This document shows, in pieces, positions 1 through 12,045 of a stretch of DNA of 64,000 bases. A program made the position numbers and the translations under genes. The notes beneath the pieces were generated by a model that was given only the letters and a program-made list of their open reading frames with translations, ran no database searches and was not told the origin of the DNA. How positions within the stretch are numbered: the first letter of the stretch is position 1; every line of letters starts with the position of its first letter. Source of the DNA: Tillus elongatus (lineage: Eukaryota; Arthropoda; Insecta; Coleoptera; Cleridae); assembly GCA_964006375.1 (NCBI GenBank), contig OZ023269.1, forward strand, positions 3,534,001 through 3,598,000, given 5' to 3'.

Positions 1-927
<927 letters not shown>

Positions 928-968
928 CTGATGGCGCTAACCTGGTTAGCGAAACAATCGTCAGGTCC
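928..968 (+). other. Degenerate hammerhead-like motif
   Basis: CTGATGG is followed by one extra base, a 6-bp stem GCTAAC/GTTAGC with loop CTG, then GAAAC and a GTC. Relatives occur at 28816-28857, 48757-48796 and 48832-48876. The last core base is G instead of A and one nucleotide separates core and stem II, so activity is doubtful. Confidence 0.45.
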
Positions 969-1615
969 TTTAAAATATGTTGTGGTTACTCGGGTTCCCC
1001 ATGTGTGCTTATGTACTATTATACACATGACATCCAATATAGGTAAGACAAAGCAACAATAGTAAACGTTGATCAATGTAAAAATGCCTTGCTCTTTTAT
1101 CTAGGATTTATTTATCCGAAGTTTGGCAACAAGGGTTGTTGTAGACAGAAGCAGTGTGGCAGCCGACATCTCGGTGTAACCCGGAATAGGAGGTATTGGA
1201 TTATGCATGTAGTCGCTGCATAAGACATGTCCCGGCTAGAGACGGCAATCCCCAATATAGTGCCAGTAGTGCTGTCCCCATCAAACATTCATCCGGGTCA
1301 CAGCATGTACGACCTATCCATCTTACGTTTTGTCGTCGCTAGCGCCCTCTTGCGATACAATGTTTCAATCGTTCTCTCTTGTCTCTTTCTAAGCAATGAA
1401 CAAACTCCAGAAGTTTTCCAGTGAGCAAATTTCAAGTACGTTCTTAAACATTTGGTTTGTGTGCAAAAGAGCGTTTAGTTTTCTACATTTAAGCAGATTT
1501 AGTAGACTCTCCAACTCTTTATCGTTATATGGAAAAGAACATTTTCTAGTTTTAGAGAATTTTCGTAGAAAAAATTTGCAGGTAGATTGCGCTTTTACGA
1601 TTTCTCTAAGGTCAG

Positions 1616-1617
<2 letters not shown>
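969..1617. other. Unassigned sequence
   Basis: No supported gene. Short open frames at 1227-1424 and 1396-1716 lack recognisable motifs, and the second continues into a microsatellite. Confidence 0.4.
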
Positions 1618-1702
<85 letters not shown>

Positions 1703-1712
1703 GTGTGTGTGT
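1618..1712. repeat. (TA)n then (TG)n microsatellite
   Basis: About 80 bp of TA repeat followed by a short TG run. Confidence 0.95.
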
Positions 1713-1744
1713 GTAAATCATAAAATCAAAGCTGGAAATATAAT

Positions 1745-2160
1745 TTTTCCAGGGGATTTATAAGGTTTCTAATTCTCTATTGCCCATCTGATTCTATTTA
1801 TGTTAAAGATTTTGTTTGCCAGTCTTATTCTAACTCTCACTAAACCCAGTAAGAGTTGGAAAAAGACTGACAATGTCAAAACGCTGCTCTGGCAAATCTG
1901 GAGATATGTGATTTGTCCAGGCGATTTATAAGGTTTGTGGCTCTCTATTTCCCACATGATTCTGTTTTTGTTAAAGCTTTCGTCTTTCTCTGATTCTCAC
2001 TAAATCCATTGAGAGTTGAACAAAGACTGACAATGTCAAAACCCCTCTGTTGCAAATTTCAGATGTGTAATTTTTTCCAGGAAACCTATAAGGTTTGCGG
2101 CCTGCTGCCAATCTGATTCTGTTTATGTTAAATATTTTGTTTGCCAATCTTTTTACCAAC
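1745..2160. repeat. Tandem repeat, ~160-168 bp period, 2.5 copies
   Basis: The block CCAGG...TTATAAGGTTT...TGATTCT, then TTTGTTTGCCA, recurs with CCAGG at 1749, 1917 and 2077, giving periods of 168 and 160 bp. The third unit fades into the LINE fragment to its right. Confidence 0.75.
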
Positions 2161-2545
2161 TCTGGCTGGGTTTATCAACCCACCGCATAGCTGGATTGTT
2201 TTTGTGCAAATTATCATCCATATTTTGGAAGTCTGGAAAAGCGTTTGTAGAAGAACTCTAGTGCTTTCCTGTGGGTTGTTTGTGTATTCACCGTTTGTAT
2301 TTTTAAGTAGACCAATACCGTTTGAGAGATCCTTCGATAAGATTTTCCTCGCAGGTAGGGTAGGGATCAATTCGTTTATTCCTCCACAAAACTGCTCTAA
2401 TGTTCTCTTTTTGGATCTCTTTAGATCTTTATTATGGGAAGTTGGGACTGTCTCTATTTAACTGAGCTCGCAGTTCTTTTTGCCCTGTTGAACAGCCTTC
2501 TGAACTCCATCCTAAGCTTTCTTCTGTAACTCCTAGAGATATCTG
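2128..2545 (-). pseudogene. LINE fragment, endonuclease-RT linker (R1/Jockey type)
   Basis: Minus-strand translation gives FCGGINELIPTLPARK, LSKDLSNGIGLLKNTNG and YTNNPQESTRVLLQTLF, the segment between endonuclease and reverse transcriptase in R1/Jockey-type retrotransposons. Upstream, in another frame, FRRLFNRAKRT matches the same linker. A stop lies between the two parts. No RT motif follows because the sequence runs into the tandem repeat. Non-functional remnant; the clade is uncertain. Confidence 0.55.
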
Positions 2546-2884
2546 CTGTCTGCGTGTAAGGCAATAACTCTTTTTTATGGCTGGAAAATAATGACATCTA
2601 GAGTATCACTCCAGTGAGTAATCTTTTTTAAATCTATCCAAATCTTAATCTAGAGTTTTGTGTTTCAAAGACTTATTGCTACACTTGTCTGGGTCCTATG
2701 TTCAGGGCAGATGGCAGCAATTGTTACAGCCTGCGCACTTCATTGACTCCACGCACATTTAATTAGTTGGCCAGCACAGCGCTAAATCGATGTATGGCTT
2801 CCTTGGCGCATTTCAGCAGGGTGTCATTCTGAATCACTTCGTTGTAGACGTAACAATATGCGTCGACTTTAGTACACAATACCG
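2546..2884. other. Unassigned sequence
   Basis: No coding signal or recognised repeat before the satellite. Confidence 0.35.
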
Positions 2885-4250
2885 TCATCCGTTAGTGTTT
2901 GACTCGAGGCGGTATCATGAAAACCCGATCTCAAGCAGCATCCAATTTCCAGTTGTAATCTATCCCTAGAGACATCAGCTCTACTCCGAGTTCGTCTAAA
3001 CACGACACCCACCACTGCTATACTCAAGGCGACATCCCATCAAGTCCCGGTCCCAAGCATCACCCAATCTAAGCCGTACGTCCGTTTCGAAGCACACAGT
3101 GGGGACCTCAAACTCCGGGTGTATACCACCTATCAAAAATCTGAACCCCCTCCGGGTCGTCTGGGCACACGTCACCCGCCAGCTCTCAACCCAGGGAGGT
3201 ATCATCTGGAACCCCGCTCCCGATTAACAACCAAGCAAGGCGAATTGTCCACTTCTAAGCCCACAGTGGAGGCGTCAAAATCCGGGTGCATATCACTCCC
3301 CAGAGACAACCACCTCCCCTAGATTAGACCCCAGCCAGCGTTTGATAGACTCGATGCGGTATCATTAAGTCCCGCCCTCGAGCAGCAAGGGGGGTCGTTA
3401 GCCCATTTCAAATCTCACGGTGTATTCCTCAATTTCCAGGTGTAATCCACCCGTAGAGATCTCAGGTCTCCTCCAGGTTCGTCTAGACACTATACCCGCC
3501 AGTGTTTGTTTAAATTTTACCCAACAAATCGAGCTCCTCGCAGGAGACGATATTTGTGAGGGTGAAAGTTGGGTTGACATGTGTACTGCCATCTGAGTGA
3601 AGTCGCTTGCTAGTTTCTAAACTCAAAGAGAGATAACCTCTCTCTGAGTTTGTCTGGACCAGACATCCGCCAGTGTTTGAGGCAGTATCATAAAGTCCGG
3701 CGACCTAGCACTATTCAAATGAGGCCGTTTGCCCGTTTCGAATCTAACAGAAGATACCTCAATCTCTAGTTGTAATCCATCCCTAGAGATCTCAGCTTTC
3801 CTCCGGGTTCGTCTATTCCCAACATCCACCAGTGCTAGACTCATGGCGACTACCCATCGGCTTCCGCTCTCGAGCATTACCCAAGCGAGGCCGGACGTCC
3901 GTTTTGAAGCATACTGTGGGGGTTTTAAACTCCGGGTGTATACCATTCATCAGAGAGCTCCACCCCCTCCGGGGTCTTCTGTACACACGACACCTGTCAG
4001 CGCTCTACGCAAGACAATATCATCTAGAACGTAGCTCCCGAGTAACAACCAAGCGGGGCTAATTGTCCATTTCTAAGCCCACAGTGGAGGCCTCAAAACC
4101 TGGGTGCACAGCAGTCCCCAGAGATATCCGCCTTCCCCTAGGCTCACCTGTATCAGACCCACGCCAGTGTTTGAGTCCGATTAATCACCAAGAGGAGTTA
4201 CCCTGGGCCTATTCTCATAGTTAGTTCCCGGACCCACAAGGGGACTAACC
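2885..4250. repeat. Higher-order satellite, locus 1 (A-B-C-D-E-A-B-C)
   Basis: GC-rich island made of ~167-bp units, each with a variant of CTCCGGGTTCGTCTAGACCC followed by CACCAGTG, GGTATCAT and CGAAGC. Unit landmarks fall near 2982, 3147, 3314, 3471, 3640, 3804, 3969 and 4131. Five diverged subunit types repeat in fixed order. The right edge ends in a block (GAGGAGTTACC, GGGCCTATTCT, CCCGGACCCAC) shared with locus 2 at 55.7-57.4 kb. Open frames here differ in every reading direction and show no domain. Confidence 0.85.
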
Positions 4251-4429
4251 TATATTTCTAAAATATCCCCGTAACAGGATCAATACTTTTTCATTCTTCA
4301 AAGAAAGTAAATAATTTAGGTTGAGAGAAAATTACACTTCTACTGTTTTCATCAAAGCATGCATAAATCTTTTGCGTTGATTTAGATACAAGCTGCATGA
4401 AAATACCCATATGTTTTAAATCACGTATA

Positions 4430-5189
4430 GAGTGTCCGTCTCGTTTACAGTAGGGAGTTCATTCTATTCCAAACCGATTTAATTGTGTTCGAAATCTGCC
4501 ATAATTAACCTTTATCCTAATTGTGGTTGTTAATATGTTTCTTTTATTTTCTTGTAAGTCATTTAGTTTATATTTTTCTGGTAATTTTGGATGTAACAAT
4601 TTATACCTGCTATTCGATTTTTCTGTGGATTTTATCCATTCTCTTTCCCAAAGTGTTCTGTTTTTTGTTTTTCTATGTTTGACAAAGGCTGTGGATGGAA
4701 CCTTTATGCATTCTTTTTTTTTTATTTTTGGTTTCTTTTGCTTACATATCTACCATTTCATTACCTTCAATTATACTGTGACCTTTAACCCAGAGAAATC
4801 AAACTGTTATTTTATCTTTACTGTTGTAGCATATTTGTCTGATATATTTCACTATCTCGTTTATTTTATTGTCAAAGTGGCTGCTTTTTATTGCACCTAG
4901 TGCCGACTGGGAATCGCTTATAATTATGGCATTTTAATTTTTTTATATGCACTCTTCAGCTTTCTCAGTGGATAATAATTCTGCTGTAAATATTTACCTT
5001 TCAATGTGTAATCGGCTTTTTAAGGATGCTGTTCGTTGTACAACACAAAAGGCTGCTCCAATCCCATCTTTAATTTTTGACCCGTCGGTATATACCTTTG
5101 TGTAATTTTTATATCTACTTATTATGGGTTGAAATATTGTTTTGTTAGCACATATAATTTCAGTGAACTCTGGTTTGACTAAATCCAGT
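4430..5189 (-). pseudogene. LINE RNase H domain and C-terminus (downstream part of split element)
   Basis: Minus-strand translation shows a ribonuclease H fold with all four acidic landmarks: YTDGSK, the Glu in FTAELLSTEKAEE, SDSQSALGAIKSS and GNEMVDM. A zinc-binding-like tail, PYCKRD, lies near 4440. RNase H would remove the RNA template during retrotransposition. The frame carries stops and small indels. It continues the LINE interrupted at 5190-7983: joining the flanks across one AAAT copy keeps an open frame (SYEAMLYLLDLVKPEF). The long plus-strand open frame at 4523-4900 is its antisense shadow. Confidence 0.8.
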
Positions 5190-5193
5190 AAAT

Positions 5194-5215
5194 CGGTGGT
5201 TTTACGGCAAAAGGT
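5194..5215 (+). repeat. Terminal inverted repeat, left
   Basis: 22 bp, matching the reverse complement of 7958-7979 at 21 of 22 positions. Confidence 0.92.
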
Positions 5216-5478
5216 GATATGTAATCAAAACACAATTTTACAGGAGAGCAATAAGAAAGTTTTAGGACGACATAAAAAACAATCGTTTTGATATTTCAAA
5301 CTGTAATGAACAAAAAAGTACACTTCAACATATTTTAAATAAAAAAGAATTATTGGATACAAGAAAAATTAAAGTTTAGCTTCAATAATAATACTTTTTT
5401 CTTAACGTAACACACTTAGATCGTTTTGCCATAAACAGTAGATCATCATTATAATAACATAGTTCACTCAAGTTCGCA

Positions 5479-7424
5479 CTAGTCTTCAATATCTTCAATA
5501 TCGGAATGGGAATCCAACACTTTACTGCTATGAGGAAGATTTTTATAAAACTGGTGATACTCCTCAGGTATGAGCTCCAACAATTCCATTAGGTTTTTGT
5601 ATTTTTTACTTGATATTGGTAATTTACTTTTATTTTTAGTTTTTAATTTTTAATTCTATTTATTTTTGAGCGTAGTTTGTATTTCTTAGTACAAGCAACT
5701 CTTTGAATTCTGGACTGTCAATCCGCTGGGATAAGCTAAATACTCCTGGCTTATCATTCTGGACCTTAATCCACCTGGTTTTAGACCACTGAACTGGGTC
5801 ATTGTTACAAAATTTTTGTCTTTTAATATAAGTGGAAGTTTTTGAACTGTACAAGGACTTGAAATCATAAAGATTTTCAAGTGTCATTTCATGGACACTA
5901 AAAAATGCTTTCCCACATCTGTCTTTGATCAATTTTATCATATTGTACCAGTCTCTGGGTATACATATTTTCATGTCATTTGGTTTAACTCTTTCTATTC
6001 CTGAATGGTCAAAGTCACACTCCATGTGAGTATGACCTACTACTAGAAATTTGTGTTCGATTGTCCTTAGGTTGGGCTTGGACATTATTGATAAATCATA
6101 CATAACTGGCAAAGTGAAATTGTGGTTCTGTCCTGTACAGTTGTCTGAATAATATATTAAATGTTCGACATTGTTATTAATATTTTGAATGTCTTTATAC
6201 AGTATTGATGCTACTTCATCTGAGCCACGACCACTGATACTTTCATACCACAAGTAGCTTGATGCCTGATTAATAGACAAGTCATGCGTTGTTAGGTTGT
6301 AAGTGCTGAGTTGTCTTTTATAAAATGATGTACCTGTTGTCAGTGATGGAGTTTCTAGTACTTTTTGTAAGTCAAACGCTTTGACAATTTTTCTTCACTA
6401 GCTTTGGCCTTCAACTTATCAGCAGCTTTCGTTTTACATGCTGCATCTACTTTCTTCAAATGATCCTCTTTTTCTAGCTCCAACTTATGTCTGTCAGTTT
6501 CCGTTAGATTTTTGTTTCTAAGCTTTATTCTTAATTCGTCACATACCCGGCACGTGTCATTATAGGGTCTTTTGAATGACAAGTTCTTTGTCTTAAAAAA
6601 CTTATAATAACTGCTATAACAGAGAGGCTGCCTATTTTCTGCGGTACATTACTCTATGTAAAGAGAGTACATTTTTTAATATTCAAATCGGGATGTAGGT
6701 ACTTCTTTTTCGAATCTCTTCTACTATAGTGACTCTCCAAGACTGGAAACTTTGAAATTTGATCATCTATTTTTTTTACGTCTCTATTGCTGCTTTTATT
6801 TCCTGGTTCTCTTTTTACACGCTTATCGGAAATGCTGGTACCTGACTGACTTGCATTTTTTGTAAGTACATCCACGTATCGCTTACCTATTTCAAATGTT
6901 GCCAGGAAAGTATCTTTGCAAACTCTGTACCTTTTGTTGTTAATTTGTAGAAAAAACCGTTTTTATTTTTATTTTTATCACTCCTCTCTACTTGTTTTTT
7001 TTCTCTATTAAAGATGTGATATACTGAGACTGTACATTGTGATCCTCAATCTTCCAGAATTCTTGAAAATTATGGTTTCTCTCCAAGTCACTTAAACTGT
7101 TGCATTCAAATCGACAGCCACTACATTTTTCTTTTATCTGACGAGCAACCCTAATGCGTCCCTTTCTGTCCACATATTCTTCCCCTCTATCCTTTTTTTT
7201 TGTTTGTTCTTCAACCTCAGTTTCACTGTAGAAGCTTTTCTAAACAATTTTGTGGAAACGCTTTCTAACAAGTCTTCAGTTTCAGGAACAATGCTGTGGT
7301 CCACAGGTTCACTAAGACTATAATAATTCTCTTGATCTCTTAGAACTTCTGTATTTATCACTACAGGTGGTTTTAAAAGCGCTAATTGGACAATTTTTTG
7401 CCCTCTTGTTTTAAACTGATTCAT
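5479..7424 (-). pseudogene. DUF7869-like putative transposase, frameshifted
   Basis: Start MNQFKTRGQKIVQLALLK at 7424; end HSDIEDIED and TAG at 5479. Order: a cysteine cluster (CSGCRFECNSL), a helical segment (FEIGKRYVDVLTKN), a second cysteine pair (YNDTCRVCDEL), a charged coiled-coil-like stretch, then the most conserved part: [18 protein letters not shown] and [19 protein letters not shown], ending IPEEYHQFYKNL. The last part resembles the DUF7869 proteins widespread in insects and cnidarians. The Asp in SDNC and acidic residues in GHTHMECD could belong to an RNase H-like active site; that is inference. Frame changes near 7190, 7000, 6650 and 6395 fall in A-rich runs, and there is an in-frame TAA near 6640. 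An intron or frameshift precedes the final exon-like piece (5479-5625). Confidence 0.75.
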
Positions 7425-7957
7425 TTTAATTACTTTTTAACAATATTATAATCGAGAAAATGTCCGCAAACATTCACAATCACTAGTATAATAAACAACA
7501 TGAAGCCAACTCACAAAACAAACACGTGTTATGGCAAAACGGAACACTGCCTGTATAAGAACGTTTAGACCAGCGCAGATATGTTTACATTTTGGAATGC
7601 CGGTTATGGCATAAAGTGATATCCGGTTTTAGAGAACCTTTGGACATGACTAACTTATTACATTTACTCTAAAATATTTTATGGCAGAACAGGATATCGT
7701 AAGCAAGCACCTTTTGCCTTGAAATGCGTCAAGATCTATAACTTATGTGTATATTGTATGGCTAATGAAGATGTGGCAATTTAAACTCATTTTGCCATGA
7801 AACCGTTTCATATCTTGAAACACAGCATAATGTGACATTTCTTAATTACAACCACACGGTGGCAAGCAGAGCTATAATCTTTATTCTATAACATATAGCA
7901 TTTTGCCACCTTTAATTTACCGTGAAAATCGCATTTTGGTGAAAATACTCACATAGT

Positions 7958-7979
7958 ACCTTTTGCCATAAAACCACCG
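7958..7979 (-). repeat. Terminal inverted repeat, right
   Basis: 22 bp partner of the left repeat; the single mismatch is at position 12 (C versus T). Confidence 0.92.
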
Positions 7980-7983
7980 AAAT

Positions 7984-8350
7984 ATAGCATTGCTTCATAG
8001 CTGTGTTGAAATTTCTGCGGCACTATATTAACTGCGATACGGTTTGGGAATCTCGTGGTTTCATAGTAGGCGCCTGCTGGTGGTGAATTTTTCTTTTAAG
8101 ACCAAAACCTATTTGTTAATGTCTCTATAAATAAGGATTTGGCATTCACTTCCGCTTCTTATTTTGAGTAACTGTTTTTCCGTTAAAAAGATTATTCTGA
8201 GATGGAATGGTGGTTCTCGAGTTTCTGCGAATATTATTTCCGTTGGTGTTATCTTCATTGCCCCAATGCAGACTTTACGTGCCTTTAAATGTATCCGTTC
8301 AATTTTTTTAATTTCATTTCTGCACGTCACACCGTCTGGGATTACCATAA
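7984..8350 (-). pseudogene. LINE post-RT segment (middle part of split element)
   Basis: Minus-strand translation gives NEIKKIERIHLKARKVC, GAMKITPTEIIFAET and REPPFHLR, the conserved post-RT region of Jockey/I-type LINEs, then GAYYETTRFPNRIAVNIVP leading toward the RNase H part. It lies between the Penelope insertion on its upstream side and the TIR transposon on its downstream side. Confidence 0.75.
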
Positions 8351-8412
8351 TTAAACGTTAAATGTAGCGGCTTCTCCTCCAGACACCAAAATTTACTTCA
8401 GATTTCTCTTAC

Positions 8413-8454
8413 TCCCGACTCGTTTTGACACTCCAAGAAGTCATCTTCAGGGGA
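8413..8454 (-). other. Hammerhead-like motif in Penelope 3' tail
   Basis: On the minus strand TCCC precedes CTGAAGA. A short stem TGAC/GTCA encloses a 10-nt loop, then AAAC, a 2-nt spacer, GTC and GGGA. TCCC/GGGA would form stem I. The G expected before AAA is not free, so it departs from the consensus. Confidence 0.45.
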
Positions 8455-9296
8455 TAAATCTACAAACATAAACAAGACAAGTCTGTCAGAAAAACATTAG
8501 TTTTTCCGGTAGACAATTGTGCATGTCCGAGCACAATGATGACAAGGTGATCCTCACAGAAAAGTCAACGGTCACAAGTCACACAGAAAAACATCGACCC
8601 ACAGTCGAGTCAAAATCTAAAAAATCTAAAAAAAACTACAGATACAGTAACAACAGTTAAAATGTTAAGTTAAACATGCAAACTACGTTAACAAAGCTAA
8701 AAGCATCAAGCAACTAAAAAGAACTGAAAGACACAAAACTGTGAAAGTATAATAATTGATATTTTTGAACACTAAAATAAACAACTATATTGTTGAGACA
8801 AAAAAAAAACAAAGCCAATGAGTGAAAGTGACAGGTTAAACAACACAGCAGGCAGGCAAAGTCAAGCAAGAAACCCAATGAGAACCATCAGGGTAAAGAA
8901 AACTGTGACAAAACAAGTAAAAAAGAAATGAGCCATACTCACTTGAACAATTCTCAAAAAATTGAACTCGAAACTATACATGATGGTTTTAACAGGTCAC
9001 AACTTCATCCATTGTGCCAAGGGTCATGTAACACTACATCTGCATAATGCCAGAAAATTGTCTTCAAGAACAAAAATCAATGCAAAAGATCGGCGTTTTT
9101 TAACAGCCATGATGAAGGGCGGCCATTATGTAAACTTGAAAACGGGCAGGGTGCACCGGCGCAGGTGCGAAAGAAGTGTCAGAAGCGAAATGTCAATGAC
9201 AAAAGATCAAGGAATGGTAGGGGAGCCATAGAGCAGCCATCTTCAAAACATAATGTTCATGGACATGTAGAAAAACCATAGAGTTCAGCAGCACTA

Positions 9297-9836
9297 TTAC
9301 ACCAATTGGTTATAGAATAAAGGAAAGTTAGTTAAATCCGTGTTGGACAAGTTCAAAACTTCACTGGTTTGACACTTGGAATGTTTGAAAATCTCAATTT
9401 CTTCTAAGACGAATTGTTCTACGCTAAAGCTTGAAGGGTGCAAGATTCTAGCATCTGTATTTTTGTTGAAGCTGTGGCTACTCTCCCTCAAATGGCAACC
9501 AAATACTGATGTGTCATTGTTGAGTTGGTTTCTGCTCCTAAGGTTTTCCGTGACTCTGGTGCCTAAAGATCTTCCGGTTTTTCCTATATAGCCAGCTTTA
9601 CAACCGGGGGTACCACATTTTAAACAATAAGCACCCGACTTCTTCAGGTCTGGGATGTTATCCTTGTTGTGAATGAATAAATTGTTGATGGTGTTCAAAG
9701 ACTTAAAAGAAAACCTGACATTGTCATATTTGAGAGCCTTGACAAGGGCATTGGAAACGGGACCACAGTAGGTGAACGGGAAATACGATATCCTCTCAGG
9801 TTGAGCGAGGGGTAGACTGGTGCTCGCTTCTATCAA
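9297..9836 (-). pseudogene. Penelope-like GIY-YIG endonuclease domain
   Basis: A 179-residue open frame. LPLAQPERISYFPFTYCGP and the following basic stretch correspond to the linker after the RT of Penelope-like elements. CLKCGTPGCKAGYIGKTGR and SLGTRVTE give the GIY-YIG signature (Y-I-G, then Arg, then Glu), preceded by the Cys pairs typical of the family. The C-terminal HPSSFSVEQFVLEEIEIFKH matches the usual helical tail. The domain nicks DNA to prime reverse transcription. The RT upstream is missing, so this is a truncated copy, although the frame itself is intact. Confidence 0.85.
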
Positions 9837-9906
9837 GAGCTGACGGCTCCTTCTGTTGACAAACTTATCGAATATGTTGAGTGGGTACTCGTTATTGACG
9901 TTTAAT

Positions 9907-10730
9907 CATTATTTTTTTTAATTTGTTTTACAACTCCCACCAAAAATAGTACAACCATAATCCAAAATGGACTGTATATATGATCTATAAAATAACAGGC
10001 CATTGGACACTGATAGTAGCCCTTAATAGGATTATTCCACGTTTATATTTTCCTATTATATATTTTACATGTTCTGTCCACAAAAGTTTTTTTAGTATCC
10101 AAGTTAAATTCACGTTTATCCATCCATTTACTGATCATATGTGCGATACTTCTAATCTGAACGAGACACTCATTGTATGAAGACGCAACTGTGTATACAC
10201 ATGTATCATCTGCGTATTGGACACACTTCGTATTCGTGTCAAACAAGTGATGTAACTTTCTCGTATATAAGTTAAATAATAGTAACGATTATTGCGGTAA
10301 ACCTTTCCTTAGAGTTCGAACACCCTGAATATTATTGTTGTTGTTGTCCCTCACATAAATCATTCTGTTATGAAACAATTCAATAATGTTTAGTGCTACA
10401 TTATTTGGAATGCCAAAACGCATTAAATCGCATCTTTAATAATTTAAGATTAGTGCATATGCTTCTTTAATGTCGAAGAAAATGCATATTACGTATTTAT
10501 TTTCTGAAAAGGCTCCTTGGATGTCAGTAACCAGTTGAGTCAATGCCTCCATAGTTCCCACTTCTTTTCAAAAACTGAATTGTGAGGTGATCAGTATATT
10601 ATGATGTTCAACATACGACTCCAAACGTCTTTTAATCATTATTTCGAATGTTTTGGCTACACAATTCAGCAACGAAATCGTTTCCTAGGGAAATAGTTTA
10701 TACGCAATATTGCATTAAACATAGACGTTA
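9907..10730 (-). pseudogene. LINE reverse transcriptase (upstream part of split element)
   Basis: Minus-strand translation shows ordered RT motifs: ISLLNCVAKTFEIMIKRRL, MEALTQLVTDIQ, FFDIKEAYALI (motif A, with the Asp that binds catalytic metal), FGIPNNVALNIIELFHNRM, KGLPQ (motif B region, followed by a stop), QYADDTCVYTV (motif C with both Asp), and SYIQSILDYGCTIFGG. Stops and indels break the frame. The segment stops at 9907 where the Penelope piece begins and resumes at 8350. Confidence 0.82.
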
Positions 10731-12045
10731 TTAATTTTGTGCACTTTTCTTAAAGTTCTTGTAAAATTTTTCCATATTCCAAAGCTGTCTCAGCTGTCTG
10801 CCGTACCAAGCCAAATCCCTCTGGGATGGTTTTCGCTTCGCAAGACAGCTCCTCTTATAAGCAAACTTTGTAATATGATGTGGATGATTTGAGGCTTCTT
10901 CTAGCTGCTTTACAGTTTTTAGATCTTATTTGAGCCACTGGTTCTCCCACTGAGATGACATCCTATACGTATCCCAGACATGAGCATATCTGTGTTTCTT
11001 TAAAAATTGCTATTAGTGCAAAATTGTTGTGTTAATGAAGCTTATATCGTAAATGTTGCTTATATTGTTAAATAATTTAAGTTGGTTGTCCAGATTTATT
11101 TAAATCAAGTTGAGAATTTCTTGCATAAAAGAAAGAAAAATCTGCATCATGATTCTTTATAATTTTAACATATTCGCGTTACTCAGTATGAATAGTTTTA
11201 GCGAAGCAGAAGCGTAAACGATCAATAAATCATTTCTATTGGAATTAACACGAACAAGTTTGCAGAACAACGGAAGTTTAAATAAATCGCTAGAAATACA
11301 TTCGAAGAGAGCAGATCTGCATTGTGGTTTTCTTCATTTTAAGGAGAGCGGAAACATCTTGAAATATTGCAGAAGTTGTCTAAACGGCGGTGTATTAGTT
11401 GGAAGATGTGATCCTGGTGAATGCAGAGTGCGAATAACCGCAATATTTCCTTGGACTAAACTTTCGGAAATGACAAATGTGTCCAGTGAAAATGTATATG
11501 AACGATGGCCCGACGAAGGAACAGACGAAGAGACGCAAAAGACGGAGACTGTCAAATAAATAGAAAATAGAACCTGTGTTGGCCCTGGATTACGCTTTTT
11601 AGTAATATCCCTAGTTTTTTTACAGACAGTTTGTGGTAGATTTGGGTGAAATATACGAAATTCGAAACTGAACATACCGTGAGACCAACAAAAAATAGGC
11701 TATTGTGAGACTTAGAACTTACAACCGCAACACAGAATAAGCACAAAGCAAAAAGTCAGATTAGATTACCATTTGCTTTTTAATCCTCCAAACAAAATTG
11801 ACGCAACACGTATAAAGCTAAATAAAGCATACGAAAAGTGAAAAACAAAATTGATGGAATCTAAAGTGTTAAACATTTACAGAAAAAATATTCTAAAGCT
11901 TTGAAGATAGGCCATATATTTATCCTACATTCACCAAAATTATAACTTAGTCATTTTACGCACAATTATTATCAACACAGTCTAAATGCACAGTCGCATT
12001 GTCGTCGCAACCATGATTCTATGCATTCAAAAGTTCTTTTTGTTT
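10731..12045. other. Unassigned sequence upstream of the split LINE
   Basis: An open frame at 11239-11559 (+, 106 codons) has Cys and His residues but no recognisable family and no splice or promoter evidence. Minus-strand fragments near 10780-10980 could be decayed LINE sequence, but no motif is convincing. Confidence 0.3.

Larger units (their letters stand above)
5190..7983 (-). mobile_element. TIR DNA transposon with DUF7869-like protein (Sola-like candidate)
   Basis: A 2786-bp element (5194-7979) bounded by 22-bp terminal inverted repeats that begin CGGTGGTTTTAYGG and differ at one base, flanked by a perfect 4-bp direct repeat AAAT (5190-5193, 7980-7983). Copies of TTTTGCCAT or close variants cluster near both ends, like transposase-binding subterminal repeats. 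It encodes one interrupted gene on the minus strand. It sits inside a LINE whose frame is restored by its removal, so it inserted after that LINE. A 4-bp duplication fits the Sola superfamily, but that assignment is inference. Confidence 0.85.
8370..9905 (-). mobile_element. Penelope-like element, 5'-truncated 3' part
   Basis: Contains the GIY-YIG endonuclease end of a Penelope-like retroelement (9297-9836), an untranslated tail, and a hammerhead-like motif at 8413-8454. It lies between LDYGCTIFGG (near 9910) and the continuing post-RT segment (8350) of one LINE, so it inserted into that LINE. No clean target duplication is visible; ATTAAACGT-like words occur at both edges but in opposite orientation. 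Confidence 0.7.

Noticed and set aside
928..968. Active hammerhead ribozyme
   Set aside because: Core ends in G, one base is inserted before stem II and stem I has only about three pairs.
4523..4900. 125-codon hydrophobic plus-strand frame
   Set aside because: Antisense of the LINE RNase H domain.
11239..11559. 106-codon plus-strand frame as a gene
   Set aside because: No motif, promoter, splice or polyadenylation support, and both strands are open here.
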